A stretch of 64,000 bases of DNA, from the NCBI RefSeq assembly GCF_020524495.1, contig NZ_JAIVLB010000010.1:1-64000 (forward strand), in the 5' to 3' direction. The notes under the pieces are model-generated. The model saw nothing but the letters and a program-made list of their open reading frames with translations, was not told where the DNA came from and did no database searches. The translations under genes were made by a program, and so were the position numbers. Of the stretch, positions 55,900-64,000 are shown piece after piece. This DNA comes from Bacillus stratosphericus. Its GTDB lineage: Bacteria; Bacillota; Bacilli; Bacillales; Bacillaceae. Each line of letters starts with the position of its first letter. The first letter of the stretch is position 1.

Positions 55900-56154
55900 A
55901 TGAGTTGTGTCACTGCCAAGCAATTAAAGGTGATTCGAGGAACGATGCAGACTTTTTGCAGCCATTTGGAGTATGATGGTTACGTTAAGCTTCATATCAA
56001 TACCATTATGGCTTTTATTAAAAAGGAATTTGGTGTGAGGAAAATGAAAGACATTCCACAAAGTCGGTTTACTGAAGTGTTAGAGCTAATACAAGACTTT
56101 GATTTATACACGGACAAAATAGAAATTCATGATCGTCTATCAGAAAGGAATTAA
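55900..56154 (+). CDS. Hypothetical protein, 84 residues
   Basis: A charged, helical protein; VKLHINTIMAFIKKEFGVRK and MKDIPQSRF weakly recall the ORF6C-type C-terminal domain found in phage antirepressors (pattern EFGVxxxKDIPxxRF). GAAAGGATGAGCG precedes the ATG. There is no upstream domain, so it would be a stand-alone ORF6C-like module. The function is unknown. Confidence 0.6.
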   Translation: MSCVTAKQLKVIRGTMQTFCSHLEYDGYVKLHINTIMAFIKKEFGVRKMKDIPQSRFTEVLELIQDFDLYTDKIEIHDRLSERN

Positions 56155-56173
56155 CTAAATTGATATTTCAGCA

Positions 56174-56513
56174 ATGATATTAGTAGGAATTGTCGCTTTA
56201 GAACACATTTTCATCATGTTACTCGAAATGTTTTTTATGGAATTAAAAATGGCTAAAAGATCTTTCCGGCTGCCTGAGAACTTACAAAAAGATCCAAATG
56301 CGAAAGTGATTTTTGCCAATCAAGGGCTATATAACGGGTTTCTAGCTGCAGGAATCATTTGGGGGCTTATTCTCGGATGGATTACCTTTGGATATATGAT
56401 TCAGCTTTTTTTTCATTCTTTGTGTGTTGATCGCAGTGGTATTTGGCGGTGTGACATCCAATAAAACAGATTACCAGCCTTGCTCGCATTAATTGCGTTC
56501 ATGCTAGCGATTT
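56174..56513 (+). pseudogene. Frameshifted DUF1304 membrane protein
   Basis: From ATG 56174 the text MILVGIVALEHIFIMLLEM and FANQGLYNGFLAAGIIWGL is typical of DUF1304. A frame change at the T-run 56405-56412 is needed to continue ILCVLIAVVFGGVTSNKTDY, and a second near 56477 to reach LLALIAFMLAI. So the C-terminal third is out of frame. Confidence 0.75.
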
Positions 56514-56536
56514 AAAACCTTAAATCAGCCCCAGTG

Positions 56537-56585
56537 TGAAGTGCGCTCCAAATGTTAGACACAATCTAACATTTGGAGGTGCTTT
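56537..56585. mobile_element. IS-like terminal sequence with perfect inverted repeat
   Basis: CTCCAAATGTTAGA / TCTAACATTTGGAG (56546-56559 and 56565-56578) with a 5-base centre. The left half and its flank share 20 of 22 positions with 29757-29778. No transposase gene is nearby, so it is a remnant end of an IS3-like element, or a hairpin derived from one. Confidence 0.5.
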
Positions 56586-56593
56586 CCTTGTAT

Positions 56594-56773
56594 TTATACT
56601 TGTTTTGGTGCATTGTTTAGTGGGTGGCGGCGTTTGCCGTTGTAGTGGCGGCGCATACGAAAGATTTCAAACTCCGAAAGCTCTGCGCTTTTTCGTTTTT
56701 GGGTGCGGTTATCTTTTTTGAAAGAGAAAAGTAAATAGCAGCAAAGTGAAGCGATAATGAATAAAATCATCAT
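56594..56773 (-). CDS. Small membrane peptide, hypothetical
   Basis: 59 residues: a hydrophobic N-terminus (MMILFIIASLCCYLLFSF) as one membrane helix, then a strongly basic tail (NRTQKRKSAELSEFEIFRMR). GGAGG lies eight bases before ATG 56773. No family is recognised. It could be a real small gene. Confidence 0.5.
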   Translation of the reverse strand: MMILFIIASLCCYLLFSFKKDNRTQKRKSAELSEFEIFRMRRHYNGKRRHPLNNAPKQV

Positions 56774-57021
56774 ATGACATTCCTCCAATTCATCCTATTC
56801 TTTAAGTGTAGACAGGGTGAGTGATGTTTATAACTGAAAATAAGCAACAAAATCGGTTTAGTTCTTATGATTTAGATAATCTGCTCATTTAGGTCTAAAA
56901 TACTATGTATTTTCAACTATTATATTTCCAGTTATTTCTCTCGTCAAGAAGAATTTTTCTGGGGTTGTCTATATTAGTACGATTAAGTGTCATGAAAGTT
57001 TCAGAAAATTGTAAAATTTTA

Positions 57022-57051
57022 TTGAAAAACCGTTCCCGAACAGGAACGGTT
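57022..57051 (-). terminator. Terminator of pepT (leftward)
   Basis: Stem AACCGTTCC / GGAACGGTT with a 6-base loop, followed on the minus strand by a T run. The interval 56774-57021 shows no supported gene. Confidence 0.88.
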
Positions 57052-57061
57052 GTAAACATGT

Positions 57062-58294
57062 CTATGCTTTTTCTTCAAATAAACGCGCAATTTCCACGAT
57101 AACTTCTGTTGCCTTGACCATGTTTTCAACAGATATAAATTCATATTTGCCGTGAAAGTTCTCCCCGCCAGTAAAGATGTTAGGAGTTGGGAGACCTTTA
57201 TATGAAAGCTGAGAACCGTCTGTACCGCCGCGAATAGGTTCAATCACAGGTGTCACTGAGCGATTTTCCATTGCTTCATAGGCAATGTCCACAATATGTT
57301 TTACCGGCTCAATTTTTTCTCTCATATTATAATATTGATCCTGAATGCTAAGGGTAATGCTCTTTTCACCGTAGACCGCTTTTAAGTCATTTTTAATCTT
57401 TCCAAATAGTTCCTTACGGTTGTTAAACTTCTCCTTATCAAAATCACGAATAATATATTGAAGTTCTGCTTCTTCTACTTCCCCTACAAATTTCGTCAGG
57501 TGGAAAAAGCCTTCATATCCTTCTGTATACTCCGGAGATTCGTCAGAAGGAAGTTTGTTGTGAAAGAGCATCCCGATCTTAGCAGCGCTGACCATTTTGT
57601 CTTTCGCTGTTCCTGGATGGACGTTGTTTCCTTTAATCGACACCTTCGCACCTGCTGCGTTGAAGCTTTCATATTGAAGCTCTCCAAGTGGCCCACCGTC
57701 AATGGTATAAGCATAAGAAGCACCGAAGGCATCGACATCAAATTTGTGCGGCCCTCTGCCAATCTCTTCATCTGGAGTGAAGGCGACTCGAATCTTTCCG
57801 TGCTTGATTTCTGGATGCTGAATGAGGTAATGCATGGCGGTCATAATTTCTGCGATACCTGCTTTGTTATCTGCGCCAAGTAATGTCGTGCCATCAGTGG
57901 TGATGAGCGTATGTCCTCGGTATTTTTGTAAATTTGGAAACTGTGTTGGAGATAAAACGATATGTAGATCTTCATTTAACATGATGTCACTGCCTTGATA
58001 GTTCTCATGAAGCTGCGGCTTCACATTCTTGCCAGTGAAGTCAGTAGCTGTATCGATATGAGCCAAAAAGCCAATGGTCGGCACTTCTTTGTCTGTGTTA
58101 GATGGGATCGTTCCCATGACATAACCGTTTTCATCCATTGTCACTTCTTGAATGCCGATGGATTTCATCTCATCAACAAGCTGTCTCGCTAGGTTCAGCT
58201 GTCCTTCAGTGGATGGGCAGCTTTCCTTTTCTGCATCAGACTGGGTATCCACTTTCACATAACTTGTGAAACGTCCGATCATTTCCTCTTTCAT
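57062..58294 (-). CDS. pepT: Peptidase T (tripeptide aminopeptidase)
   Basis: 410-residue zinc aminopeptidase (M20B) that removes the N-terminal residue of tripeptides in the cytoplasm; the length matches B. subtilis PepT. Seen are [11 protein letters not shown] near residues 77-87 (metal His/Asp), [14 protein letters not shown] near 137, and [10 protein letters not shown] near 172-181 with the catalytic Glu. AAAAGGAGTGACG precedes the ATG. It is monocistronic with its own terminator. Confidence 0.97.
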   Translation of the reverse strand: MKEEMIGRFTSYVKVDTQSDAEKESCPSTEGQLNLARQLVDEMKSIGIQEVTMDENGYVMGTIPSNTDKEVPTIGFLAHIDTATDFTGKNVKPQLHENYQGSDIMLNEDLHIVLSPTQFPNLQKYRGHTLITTDGTTLLGADNKAGIAEIMTAMHYLIQHPEIKHGKIRVAFTPDEEIGRGPHKFDVDAFGASYAYTIDGGPLGELQYESFNAAGAKVSIKGNNVHPGTAKDKMVSAAKIGMLFHNKLPSDESPEYTEGYEGFFHLTKFVGEVEEAELQYIIRDFDKEKFNNRKELFGKIKNDLKAVYGEKSITLSIQDQYYNMREKIEPVKHIVDIAYEAMENRSVTPVIEPIRGGTDGSQLSYKGLPTPNIFTGGENFHGKYEFISVENMVKATEVIVEIARLFEEKA

Positions 58295-58540
58295 CTATAC
58301 GTCACTCCTTTTGTAGTATACGTTCATTTTATCATGTCTTGAAAGCGCTTCATAACAAGAAAGGCTTTCTCTGGCAATTAGAGAGGAAAAAGGCCTGCTT
58401 TCTTTGCATAATGCGCTGAATGGTTCTTTAGGGTGATTTTTTTAGGTGTCTTTTTATTTATAATGAGGACATATAAAATCGTCCATTTGTACGTTAAATT
58501 GGGAGAGAGGGGTCGAAAGTCGGATTCTAGTTAACCGCTG

Positions 58541-58851
58541 GCACTCGTTCAAAAATTTCAAGAAGCGGTTGATGACATTCAGCAGTCGAAGCAGCTACGG
58601 CTGAAGGCAGTAGACTCAGGCTGGCAAGGAGAAGCAAGAAGTAAATTTGATCAAAGCTTTGAGGAAACAACAGCACGCTATGATCAATTTGAAAAGGACT
58701 TGCTTGAAACGAGGCTGGTGTAAAAGCAGTCAATGACCATTGATCAAGCAAATCAGGTGATACATAAAGGCATTGAAAAAACAAAAGAAACCGTAGATTC
58801 GCTTATAAAGGGTGCAGTTGATTTCTTTAAGGGAGCATTTTCTTTTGGATA
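58541..58851 (+). pseudogene. Broken WXG100-like type VII secretion protein
   Basis: A start-less frame reads AVDSGWQGEARSKFDQSFEE and TTARYDQFEKDLLE, a WXG100/TIGR04197-type helix-turn with the Trp-x-Gly-like centre. Frame changes near 58710 and 58735 are needed to continue IDQANQVIHKGIEKTKETVD and LIKGAVDFFKGAF. So it is 5'-truncated and frameshifted. Confidence 0.65.
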
Positions 58852-58864
58852 AGGAGAGATCAAG

Positions 58865-59629
58865 TTGGATCAGCTACGTCTAAGTATCGAGGAACTCATT
58901 TTTAGCTTTTACAGCGAAGGTTATTTTGAACAAGGTATGTCATTAAAGGAAGCTTATTATCCTGAGGTAGAGGACGAACGTCTTGGGTTTTTGTTTGAAA
59001 TTGCATGCCGCTCTTTGCTGGCAAAAGGCGTGTTAGAATTTCGAAACAGACAATACCGTTATAAAGAAGAATATCGTCATTTCATTCAAGCTATGAATGA
59101 TGCATCGCACACCGTCAAGGCTTCAACATTTGGAGAGATAGATGAAGGATTCAGTACTTCTTTTCATACGACGAAGGCGGGTGTGTATGCACATCAAACA
59201 CTTTATGATCAACAAGTGCATCAGATTCAAAAACTGAAAGATGATCAGCAGGCAGAGGAGCAAGTAACCACCTTTTTGAACATCCAAATGAGTGATCAAC
59301 GCTTATCTGTCATTACCTTGCAGGCAGAGGAATTTGAAACGCTATTAGAACCAGCAAGCGAGGCGAAAGATGAATGGCTTTCTTTTCTAAAACTTAATAA
59401 AGCGGAGGATCCAGAACTTGTGAGGACATTTGTTTTAGATGTGCGGGCAAGAAAAGGTCAGATGGACTCCCTCATGAAGGTAGCCTATGACAAAAACAAT
59501 CAGCCCGATGTGGAATCCATGATATTTGTTATTCCAGGTGAGAGACATTCTTGGCTTGTGTGGGGGATAAAGGAAAACGAATTTCGCATTGAGACGGCTC
59601 ATAGAGATGGGTTACGTTCTATATTCTAA
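58865..59629 (+). CDS. Probable type VII secretion accessory protein
   Basis: 254 residues from TTG with AAGGAGAG upstream. The all-alpha/beta arrangement, N-terminal LRLSIEELIFSFYSEGYFEQ and later GVYAHQTLYDQQVHQIQKL recall EspG-like or DUF5081-type proteins that chaperone WXG100 or LXG partners. It directly follows a WXG100-like remnant. I do not recognise a catalytic motif; the call rests on context and weak resemblance. The gene looks intact, unlike its neighbours. Confidence 0.5.
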   Translation: MDQLRLSIEELIFSFYSEGYFEQGMSLKEAYYPEVEDERLGFLFEIACRSLLAKGVLEFRNRQYRYKEEYRHFIQAMNDASHTVKASTFGEIDEGFSTSFHTTKAGVYAHQTLYDQQVHQIQKLKDDQQAEEQVTTFLNIQMSDQRLSVITLQAEEFETLLEPASEAKDEWLSFLKLNKAEDPELVRTFVLDVRARKGQMDSLMKVAYDKNNQPDVESMIFVIPGERHSWLVWGIKENEFRIETAHRDGLRSIF

Positions 59630-59741
59630 AGGATGAGGCTTGAATCAAAATGAAGTAATAGAAGTCCATTCTTAGGCAACGGGGACTTCGGTATCATTGG
59701 AACTTGGCTATGGCAGTAAAGTCTGAATGAGGTGATGAGAG

Positions 59742-59968
59742 ATGGACAAGAATGATACGCAGGACCGTATGGCTGAGGTACTCTGTTTATCGAAAAGGTA
59801 CTTACAGCAGGTTGAAAAAAACAGACTTCGTCTCAATTGACCGCAATCTGCGGACGTATGTGAAAAAAGGCACCTCTAGCAAAATGTGCTGAGTCAGCAT
59901 TACCGCATCTTAGATGATGAGAATTATCGCTATTATAGTTCATTTAATAAGGAAGAAGCAAAGCGGTG
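59742..59968 (+). pseudogene. Frameshifted small helical gene of a T7SS neighbourhood
   Basis: ATG 59742 behind GAGGTGATGAGAG starts MDKNDTQDRMAEVLCLSKRY and then needs frame changes to continue VSIDRNLRTYVKKGTSSKM and ILDDENYRYYSSFNKEEAKR. It probably once encoded a small DUF5082-like partner, but this is tentative. Confidence 0.4.
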
Positions 59969-60026
59969 ATTATAGGAGTTAAGTCAGCTGTCTTCTCCTT
60001 ATTTAGAAACAGCTCATCACAAAAGA

Positions 60027-60067
60027 AAAAGAGAGGCACCCGTCTGACAGGGCTCTCTCTTTTTTTG
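60027..60067. terminator. Hairpin terminator between T7SS remnants and ansR
   Basis: AAAGAGAG / CTCTCTCTTT with an internal CCGTC / GACAGG part and a T7 run. It ends the rightward remnants and may serve ansR. Confidence 0.75.
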
Positions 60068-60074
60068 TTTATAC

Positions 60075-60416
60075 TTACAGAGTGTTTTTCGCCCGAATAA
60101 AGGCAACAAGCTGTTTGATTTCTTCATCGGTTAGGGGAACACCATCTACAAGGATTGTTCCTTCTTTTGCTTTCGTCAGTTCAATCTTGATATCAGAGAT
60201 TTTGCGTTGTATCTCCGGCTCGTCCGTTCTACCAAGTAAAAAATCAATGGACGTATCATACAAATCAGCCAGCAGCTTCACTGCTTCAAGCGAAGGTCGT
60301 CGGTACCCAGATTCGTAACCGGCATAGGTGCTTTTGGCGATACCTAGGCGATCTGCCGTATGCTGGAGAGACCATTTTTTCTTTTTTCTAAGGGTGGTTA
60401 AACGATCGAGTATCAT
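60075..60416 (-). CDS. ansR: XRE-type repressor of the ans operon, AnsR
   Basis: 113 residues. The N-terminal XRE helix-turn-helix (LQHTADRLGIAKSTYAGYES, about 18-37) is followed by a short dimerisation tail. ATG 60416 has AAGGAG upstream; the longer frame starts 16 codons earlier without a site. AnsR represses ansAB and itself in B. subtilis and is relieved by asparagine. It is divergent from ansA, with operators in between. Confidence 0.95.
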   Translation of the reverse strand: MILDRLTTLRKKKKWSLQHTADRLGIAKSTYAGYESGYRRPSLEAVKLLADLYDTSIDFLLGRTDEPEIQRKISDIKIELTKAKEGTILVDGVPLTDEEIKQLVAFIRAKNTL

Positions 60417-60470
60417 ACATGAACGCTCCTTTATATACAACAACAGTATATCATATTTTGGCAAAGAGTG

Positions 60471-60548
60471 TACGCGTTATGCGTAATATTTTCTTGATTA
60501 ATTCGCGTTATGTGACTATAATGGCAATGAAGGTACGCGGAAAGCGTA
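60471..60548. promoter_or_regulatory. Three evenly spaced AnsR operator candidates
   Basis: TACGCGTTATGCGTA (60471-60485) and TACGCGGAAAGCGTA (60534-60548) are perfect TACGC-N5-GCGTA inverted repeats. TTCGCGTTATGTGAC (60502-60516) is a degenerate version between them. Starts lie 31 and 32 bases apart, three DNA turns each. The middle copy fills the spacer between the ansA -35 and -10. Confidence 0.8.
60494..60522 (+). promoter_or_regulatory. SigA promoter of ansA
   Basis: TTGATT (60494-60499), 17-base spacer, TATAAT (60517-60522), overlapped by the middle AnsR site. Confidence 0.85.
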
Positions 60549-60622
60549 TATTATAGAATAGCACAAACTGGCTTATAATATGTGTGACAAACGATGTAAT
60601 TTTATTGAAAGAGGTGGACCTG

Positions 60623-61612
60623 TTGAAGAAATTATTGCTTTTAACAACTGGTGGGACGATTGCATCTGTAGAGAGTGAAAATGGTTTAGCTCCAGGTGTT
60701 AAAGCTGAGGACCTTTTAAGCTATTTAAACGAAATTAATGCAGAGTACACAATGGACACAAAGTCCCTTATGAGTATAGATAGCACAAATATGCAGCCTG
60801 AATACTGGGTGGATATCGCAACAGCCATTTATGAAAATTATGATCAATATGATGGGTTTGTTGTCACTCATGGGACCGATACAATGGCCTATACATCAGC
60901 AGCCCTTTCTTATATGCTGCAAAATCCTGATAAGCCAATTGTCATAACAGGCTCACAAATCCCGATTACATTTAAGAAAACAGATGCGAAGAAAAACATT
61001 ACAGATGCCATTCGATTTGCATGTGACGGTGTAGGCGGCGTGTATGTCGTGTTTGATGGCCGAGTGATTCAAGGAACACGCGCAATCAAACTAAGAACGA
61101 AAAGCTATGATGCATTTGAAAGTATTAACTATCCATATATTGCATCGATTGAAAACCATGAAATTGAATACAATAGCAAAGTAAAAAGATCATCAATGAA
61201 ACCGCTTAAATTAGATGCATCGCTGAACACAGATGTCTGTCTATTAAAACTGCACCCAGGTCTTAAGCCTGAGTTTTTAGATTCCATCAAAGGTGTGTAC
61301 AAAGGGGTCGTTATTGAAAGCTACGGCAGTGGTGGAATTCCTTTCGAGGGAAGAAACCTTTTAGAGAAGATCAATGAATTATTAGAAGAAGGCATTCCTA
61401 TTGTTATCACGACTCAGTGTCTAGAAGAAGGAGAAGACATGAGCGTGTATGAAGTAGGACGCAAAATCAATCAAGAACTGGTAGCGCGTTCACGAAACAT
61501 GAACACTGAGGCCATCGTACCGAAACTCATGTGGGCATTAGGAAAGACAACAGATCCAAAAGAAGTGAAGAAGATTATGGAAACCCCAATCGCTGAAGAT
61601 TTAGTGATTTAA
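60623..61612 (+). CDS. ansA: Type I L-asparaginase
   Basis: 329 residues, the length of B. subtilis AnsA. It hydrolyses asparagine to aspartate and ammonia in the cytoplasm. [10 protein letters not shown] (about 6-15) contains the first catalytic Thr, and [11 protein letters not shown] (about 82-92) the second Thr-Asp-Lys region. The start is TTG at 60623 behind AGAGGTGG, giving a Lys-Lys-Leu-Leu beginning as in homologs. It is followed 27 bases later by ansB. Confidence 0.96.
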   Translation: MKKLLLLTTGGTIASVESENGLAPGVKAEDLLSYLNEINAEYTMDTKSLMSIDSTNMQPEYWVDIATAIYENYDQYDGFVVTHGTDTMAYTSAALSYMLQNPDKPIVITGSQIPITFKKTDAKKNITDAIRFACDGVGGVYVVFDGRVIQGTRAIKLRTKSYDAFESINYPYIASIENHEIEYNSKVKRSSMKPLKLDASLNTDVCLLKLHPGLKPEFLDSIKGVYKGVVIESYGSGGIPFEGRNLLEKINELLEEGIPIVITTQCLEEGEDMSVYEVGRKINQELVARSRNMNTEAIVPKLMWALGKTTDPKEVKKIMETPIAEDLVI

Positions 61613-61639
61613 CATTCTATAGAAAGCAGGTCATATAAG

Positions 61640-63064
61640 ATGGTTCAAGCAATTTATCGCTACGAGAAGGATTTTCTTGGTGAAAAAGAAATTCCGGCAG
61701 ACGTGTATTATGGTGTTCAAACCCTTCGTGCAAAAGAAAACTTCCCGATTACTGGGTATCGCATGCATGAGGAACTGATTAGAGCCTTTGCCATCGTCAA
61801 AAAAGCAGCAGCTCAAGCCAATATGGAAGTGGGACGCTTATATGAAGGAATTGGAAACGCGATTGTCAAAGCCTCTGACGAAGTCATTGAAGGCAAGTTG
61901 CATGAGTACTTCATCGTAGACCCTATCCAGGGCGGGGCAGGAACTTCAATGAACATGAATGCCAACGAGGTCATTGGTAACAGAGCCCTAGAGATTATGG
62001 GACATCAAAAGGGCGAATACATTCATTTAAGTCCAAACACACATGTTAACATGTCACAATCGACGAATGATTCATTCCCAACTGCTATTCATATTGCTGT
62101 GCTGAAGCAGTTAGACATTCTGCTTGAGACGATGCAAGCGATGCATGTTGTATTTCAAAAGAAAGCAAAAGAATTCGATCATGTGATCAAAATGGGACGT
62201 ACCCATTTACAGGATGCGGTTCCGATCCGTTTAGGACAGGAATTTAATGCATACAGCCGCGTTCTAAACCGTGATATTAAGCGTATTAATCAATCAAAGC
62301 AGCATTTATATGAAGTGAATATGGGTGCGACAGCTGTTGGGACAGGCTTAAACGCAGATCCTCGTTATATTGAAATCGTAGTGAAGAAACTTGCTGATAT
62401 TTCAGGGCTACCACTCGTAGGCGCAGAGCATCTTGTAGATGCAACGCAAAACACAGATGCTTATACAGAAGTATCAGCGGCATTAAAAGTATGCATGATG
62501 AACATGTCTAAAATTGCGAATGACCTTCGCTTAATGGCATCTGGTCCTCGAGCAGGTCTTGCTGAAATTGCATTGCCAGCCCGTCAGCCAGGGTCATCCA
62601 TTATGCCTGGGAAAGTCAATCCTGTTATGGCAGAGCTCATTAACCAAATCGCATTTCAGGTTATAGGAAATGACCACACCATCTGTCTTGCTTCTGAAGC
62701 AGGTCAGCTTGAGTTAAATGTAATGGAACCTGTTTTGGTCTTTAACTTACTTCAATCTATTAGTATAATGAATAACGGATTCTGTTCATTCACAAATCAT
62801 TGCTTAGCGGACATCGAAGCAAATGAGAAACGTTTGAAAGAATATGTAGAAAAAAGTGCAGGAGTGATTACTGCGGTGAACCCTCACTTAGGCTATGAAG
62901 CCGCGGCTAGAATTGCAAGAGAAGCTATTTTAAAGGGAGAATCCATTAGAGACCTCTGCTTGCAGTATGATGTATTAACGGAAGAGGAACTTGATATTAT
63001 CTTAAATCCTTATGAGATGACAAAGCCTGGTATTGCAGGACAAGAGCTGCTAGAAAAGGGATAA
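61640..63064 (+). CDS. ansB: Aspartate ammonia-lyase (aspartase)
   Basis: 474 residues. It converts aspartate to fumarate and ammonia, the second step after AnsA. The fumarase/aspartase signature GSSIMPGKVNPV lies near residues 317-328 with the catalytic Ser; SQSTNDSFPTA (about 139-149) is the substrate loop. The weak AGCAGGTC site suggests translation coupled to ansA. It feeds fumarate to the TCA cycle. Confidence 0.97.
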   Translation: MVQAIYRYEKDFLGEKEIPADVYYGVQTLRAKENFPITGYRMHEELIRAFAIVKKAAAQANMEVGRLYEGIGNAIVKASDEVIEGKLHEYFIVDPIQGGAGTSMNMNANEVIGNRALEIMGHQKGEYIHLSPNTHVNMSQSTNDSFPTAIHIAVLKQLDILLETMQAMHVVFQKKAKEFDHVIKMGRTHLQDAVPIRLGQEFNAYSRVLNRDIKRINQSKQHLYEVNMGATAVGTGLNADPRYIEIVVKKLADISGLPLVGAEHLVDATQNTDAYTEVSAALKVCMMNMSKIANDLRLMASGPRAGLAEIALPARQPGSSIMPGKVNPVMAELINQIAFQVIGNDHTICLASEAGQLELNVMEPVLVFNLLQSISIMNNGFCSFTNHCLADIEANEKRLKEYVEKSAGVITAVNPHLGYEAAARIAREAILKGESIRDLCLQYDVLTEEELDIILNPYEMTKPGIAGQELLEKG

Positions 63065-63093
63065 TATCAAAAAATTTATTTTATTAATATGAC

Positions 63094-63128
63094 GAATTGC
63101 CTGTGAAAAAGAGAAAGACAGGCAATTC
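63094..63128. other. Perfect hairpin between ansB and mleN
   Basis: 11-bp inverted repeat GAATTGCCTGT / ACAGGCAATTC with a 13-base purine-rich loop and no T run. More likely an mRNA stability or partial attenuation element than a strong terminator. Confidence 0.5.
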
Positions 63129-63206
63129 ACTTTCTTTCGAATTGACGCACTTTTTTCACAATATTTTGAAAACGCTTAACGCAGATGCACAAAGGGAGGA
63201 AACAAA

Positions 63207-64000
63207 ATGAAAACACCACGTCTACCGTCTATCTTAGAAGTCTTGTCTATCCTTGGCTTGTTTTTAGCAATTGTTTTATCATTTACTCTTTACTTCAATT
63301 TAGATATTCAACTAGCTTTGTTTATCTCATGGTTTATGGTGATCGCTTTAGGTATTCGTTTGGGACATTCATATAAGGATCTTCAAAACGCCATTACAAA
63401 AGGGATATCAAATGGTTTAGATGCTATTTTGATCTTAATTGCTGTAGGAGCACTTGTTGGAACATGGATTGCTGGTGGAGTTGTGCCTACATTAATCTAT
63501 TACGGCCTAGAATTTATTCATCCTAACATTTTCTTATTAGCTACACTTGTGATATGTGCCATTATGTCCATTGCTACAGGAACCTCTTGGGGGACGGTTG
63601 GAACTGCGGGTATTGCAATGATTGCAATTGGTGAAGGTCTTGGTATTCCGCTTCCAATTGTTGCAGGTGCCGTTTTATCTGGAGCCTACTTTGGTGATAA
63701 ATTATCGCCATTATCAGATAGCACCGTACTGGCCGCTTCTCTTTCTAAAGTGGACGTGCTTGCGCATGTAAGAGCTATGATGGTCTTATCCATACCAGCC
63801 TTTGTGATTACAGCGATTATGTTTACGGTTACAGGCTTTATGTATGGTGGCCGAAACATTGATCACGATAAAGTGGAGTTTTTGAAAAATGCACTTCATG
63901 ATACATTTACAATTAATATCTGGATGGTTATTCCGGCTGTAGTGGTTGTGTTATTGCTTGTATTTAAGAAACCTTCAATGCCTGTTATCGCTATTGGTGC
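63207..64000 (+). CDS. mleN: NhaC-family Na+/H+ antiporter (MleN), cut by the window end
   Basis: The first 264 codons of a polytopic membrane protein. AAAGGGAGGAAACAAA precedes ATG 63207. MSIATGTSWGTVGTAGIAMI and GAYFGDKLSPLSDSTVLAAS are signatures of the NhaC family. In B. subtilis mleN (malate-2H+/Na+-lactate antiporter) follows ansB and is followed by the malic enzyme gene mleA; the same order is likely here. The 3' half lies beyond the window. Confidence 0.92.
   Translation, partial: MKTPRLPSILEVLSILGLFLAIVLSFTLYFNLDIQLALFISWFMVIALGIRLGHSYKDLQNAITKGISNGLDAILILIAVGALVGTWIAGGVVPTLIYYGLEFIHPNIFLLATLVICAIMSIATGTSWGTVGTAGIAMIAIGEGLGIPLPIVAGAVLSGAYFGDKLSPLSDSTVLAASLSKVDVLAHVRAMMVLSIPAFVITAIMFTVTGFMYGGRNIDHDKVEFLKNALHDTFTINIWMVIPAVVVVLLLVFKKPSMPVIAIG

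Overview
The window is chromosomal DNA of a Bacillus of the B. subtilis group, most likely the B. pumilus / safensis / altitudinis lineage. The basis is gene order and protein resemblance; no database search was run. The left third follows the order known left of oriC in B. subtilis: yycB, yycC, yycD, dnaC, yycE, purA, a Lys-Glu-Asp-Phe tRNA cluster, walR-walK-walH-walI-walJ-htrC, then rlmH. Two 16-bp parS sites and a cluster of DnaA boxes fit this origin-proximal position.

Layout. 0-8 kb: yyc genes, replicative helicase, adenylosuccinate synthetase with PurR boxes, tRNAs. 8.4-15.8 kb: the essential WalRK operon and a GNAT gene. 15.8-17.4 kb: a leftward ABC transporter. 17.5-21.9 kb: a T-box-controlled operon for a SAM-cleaving enzyme and a complete ECF transporter, with parS in the leader. 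22-25.3 kb: CxxH/CxxC protein, rlmH, and a glycine-riboswitch-controlled amino-acid permease. 25.3-30.7 kb: an accessory belt with many broken genes around a Nudix hydrolase and a Rap-Phr cassette. 30.8-34.5 kb: CdaR-type regulator, GntP permease and glycerate kinase. 35-37.4 kb: ABC exporter operon. 37.4-40 kb: CitMHS transporter with divergent LysR regulator. 40-47.3 kb: alkylation repair protein, permease, MerR, HAD phosphatase, a MITE-like hairpin repeat, OatA-like acyltransferase. 47.5-52.8 kb: mutarotase and the deoR-deoC-nupC-pdp deoxynucleoside operon. 53.3-55.7 kb: secreted InhA-type metalloprotease. 55.9-60 kb: small genes, pepT and decayed type VII secretion genes. 60-64 kb: ansR-ansA-ansB-mleN, cut by the window end.

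How the genes work together. WalRK with its brakes WalH/WalI and with WalJ and HtrC forms the cell-wall homeostasis operon. The deo and ans clusters are classic catabolic operons whose operators can be read directly. The glycerate cluster has a palindrome and a cre-like site. Two RNA switches control amino-acid-related transport: a T-box with predicted Met specificity, and a glycine aptamer.

The least described system is the T-box / SAM hydroxide adenosyltransferase / UPF0397 ECF transporter operon. It links methionine-tRNA charging to a SAM-cleaving enzyme and an importer of unknown substrate. Most intervals between conserved blocks hold gene remnants; two share IS-like terminal sequences.
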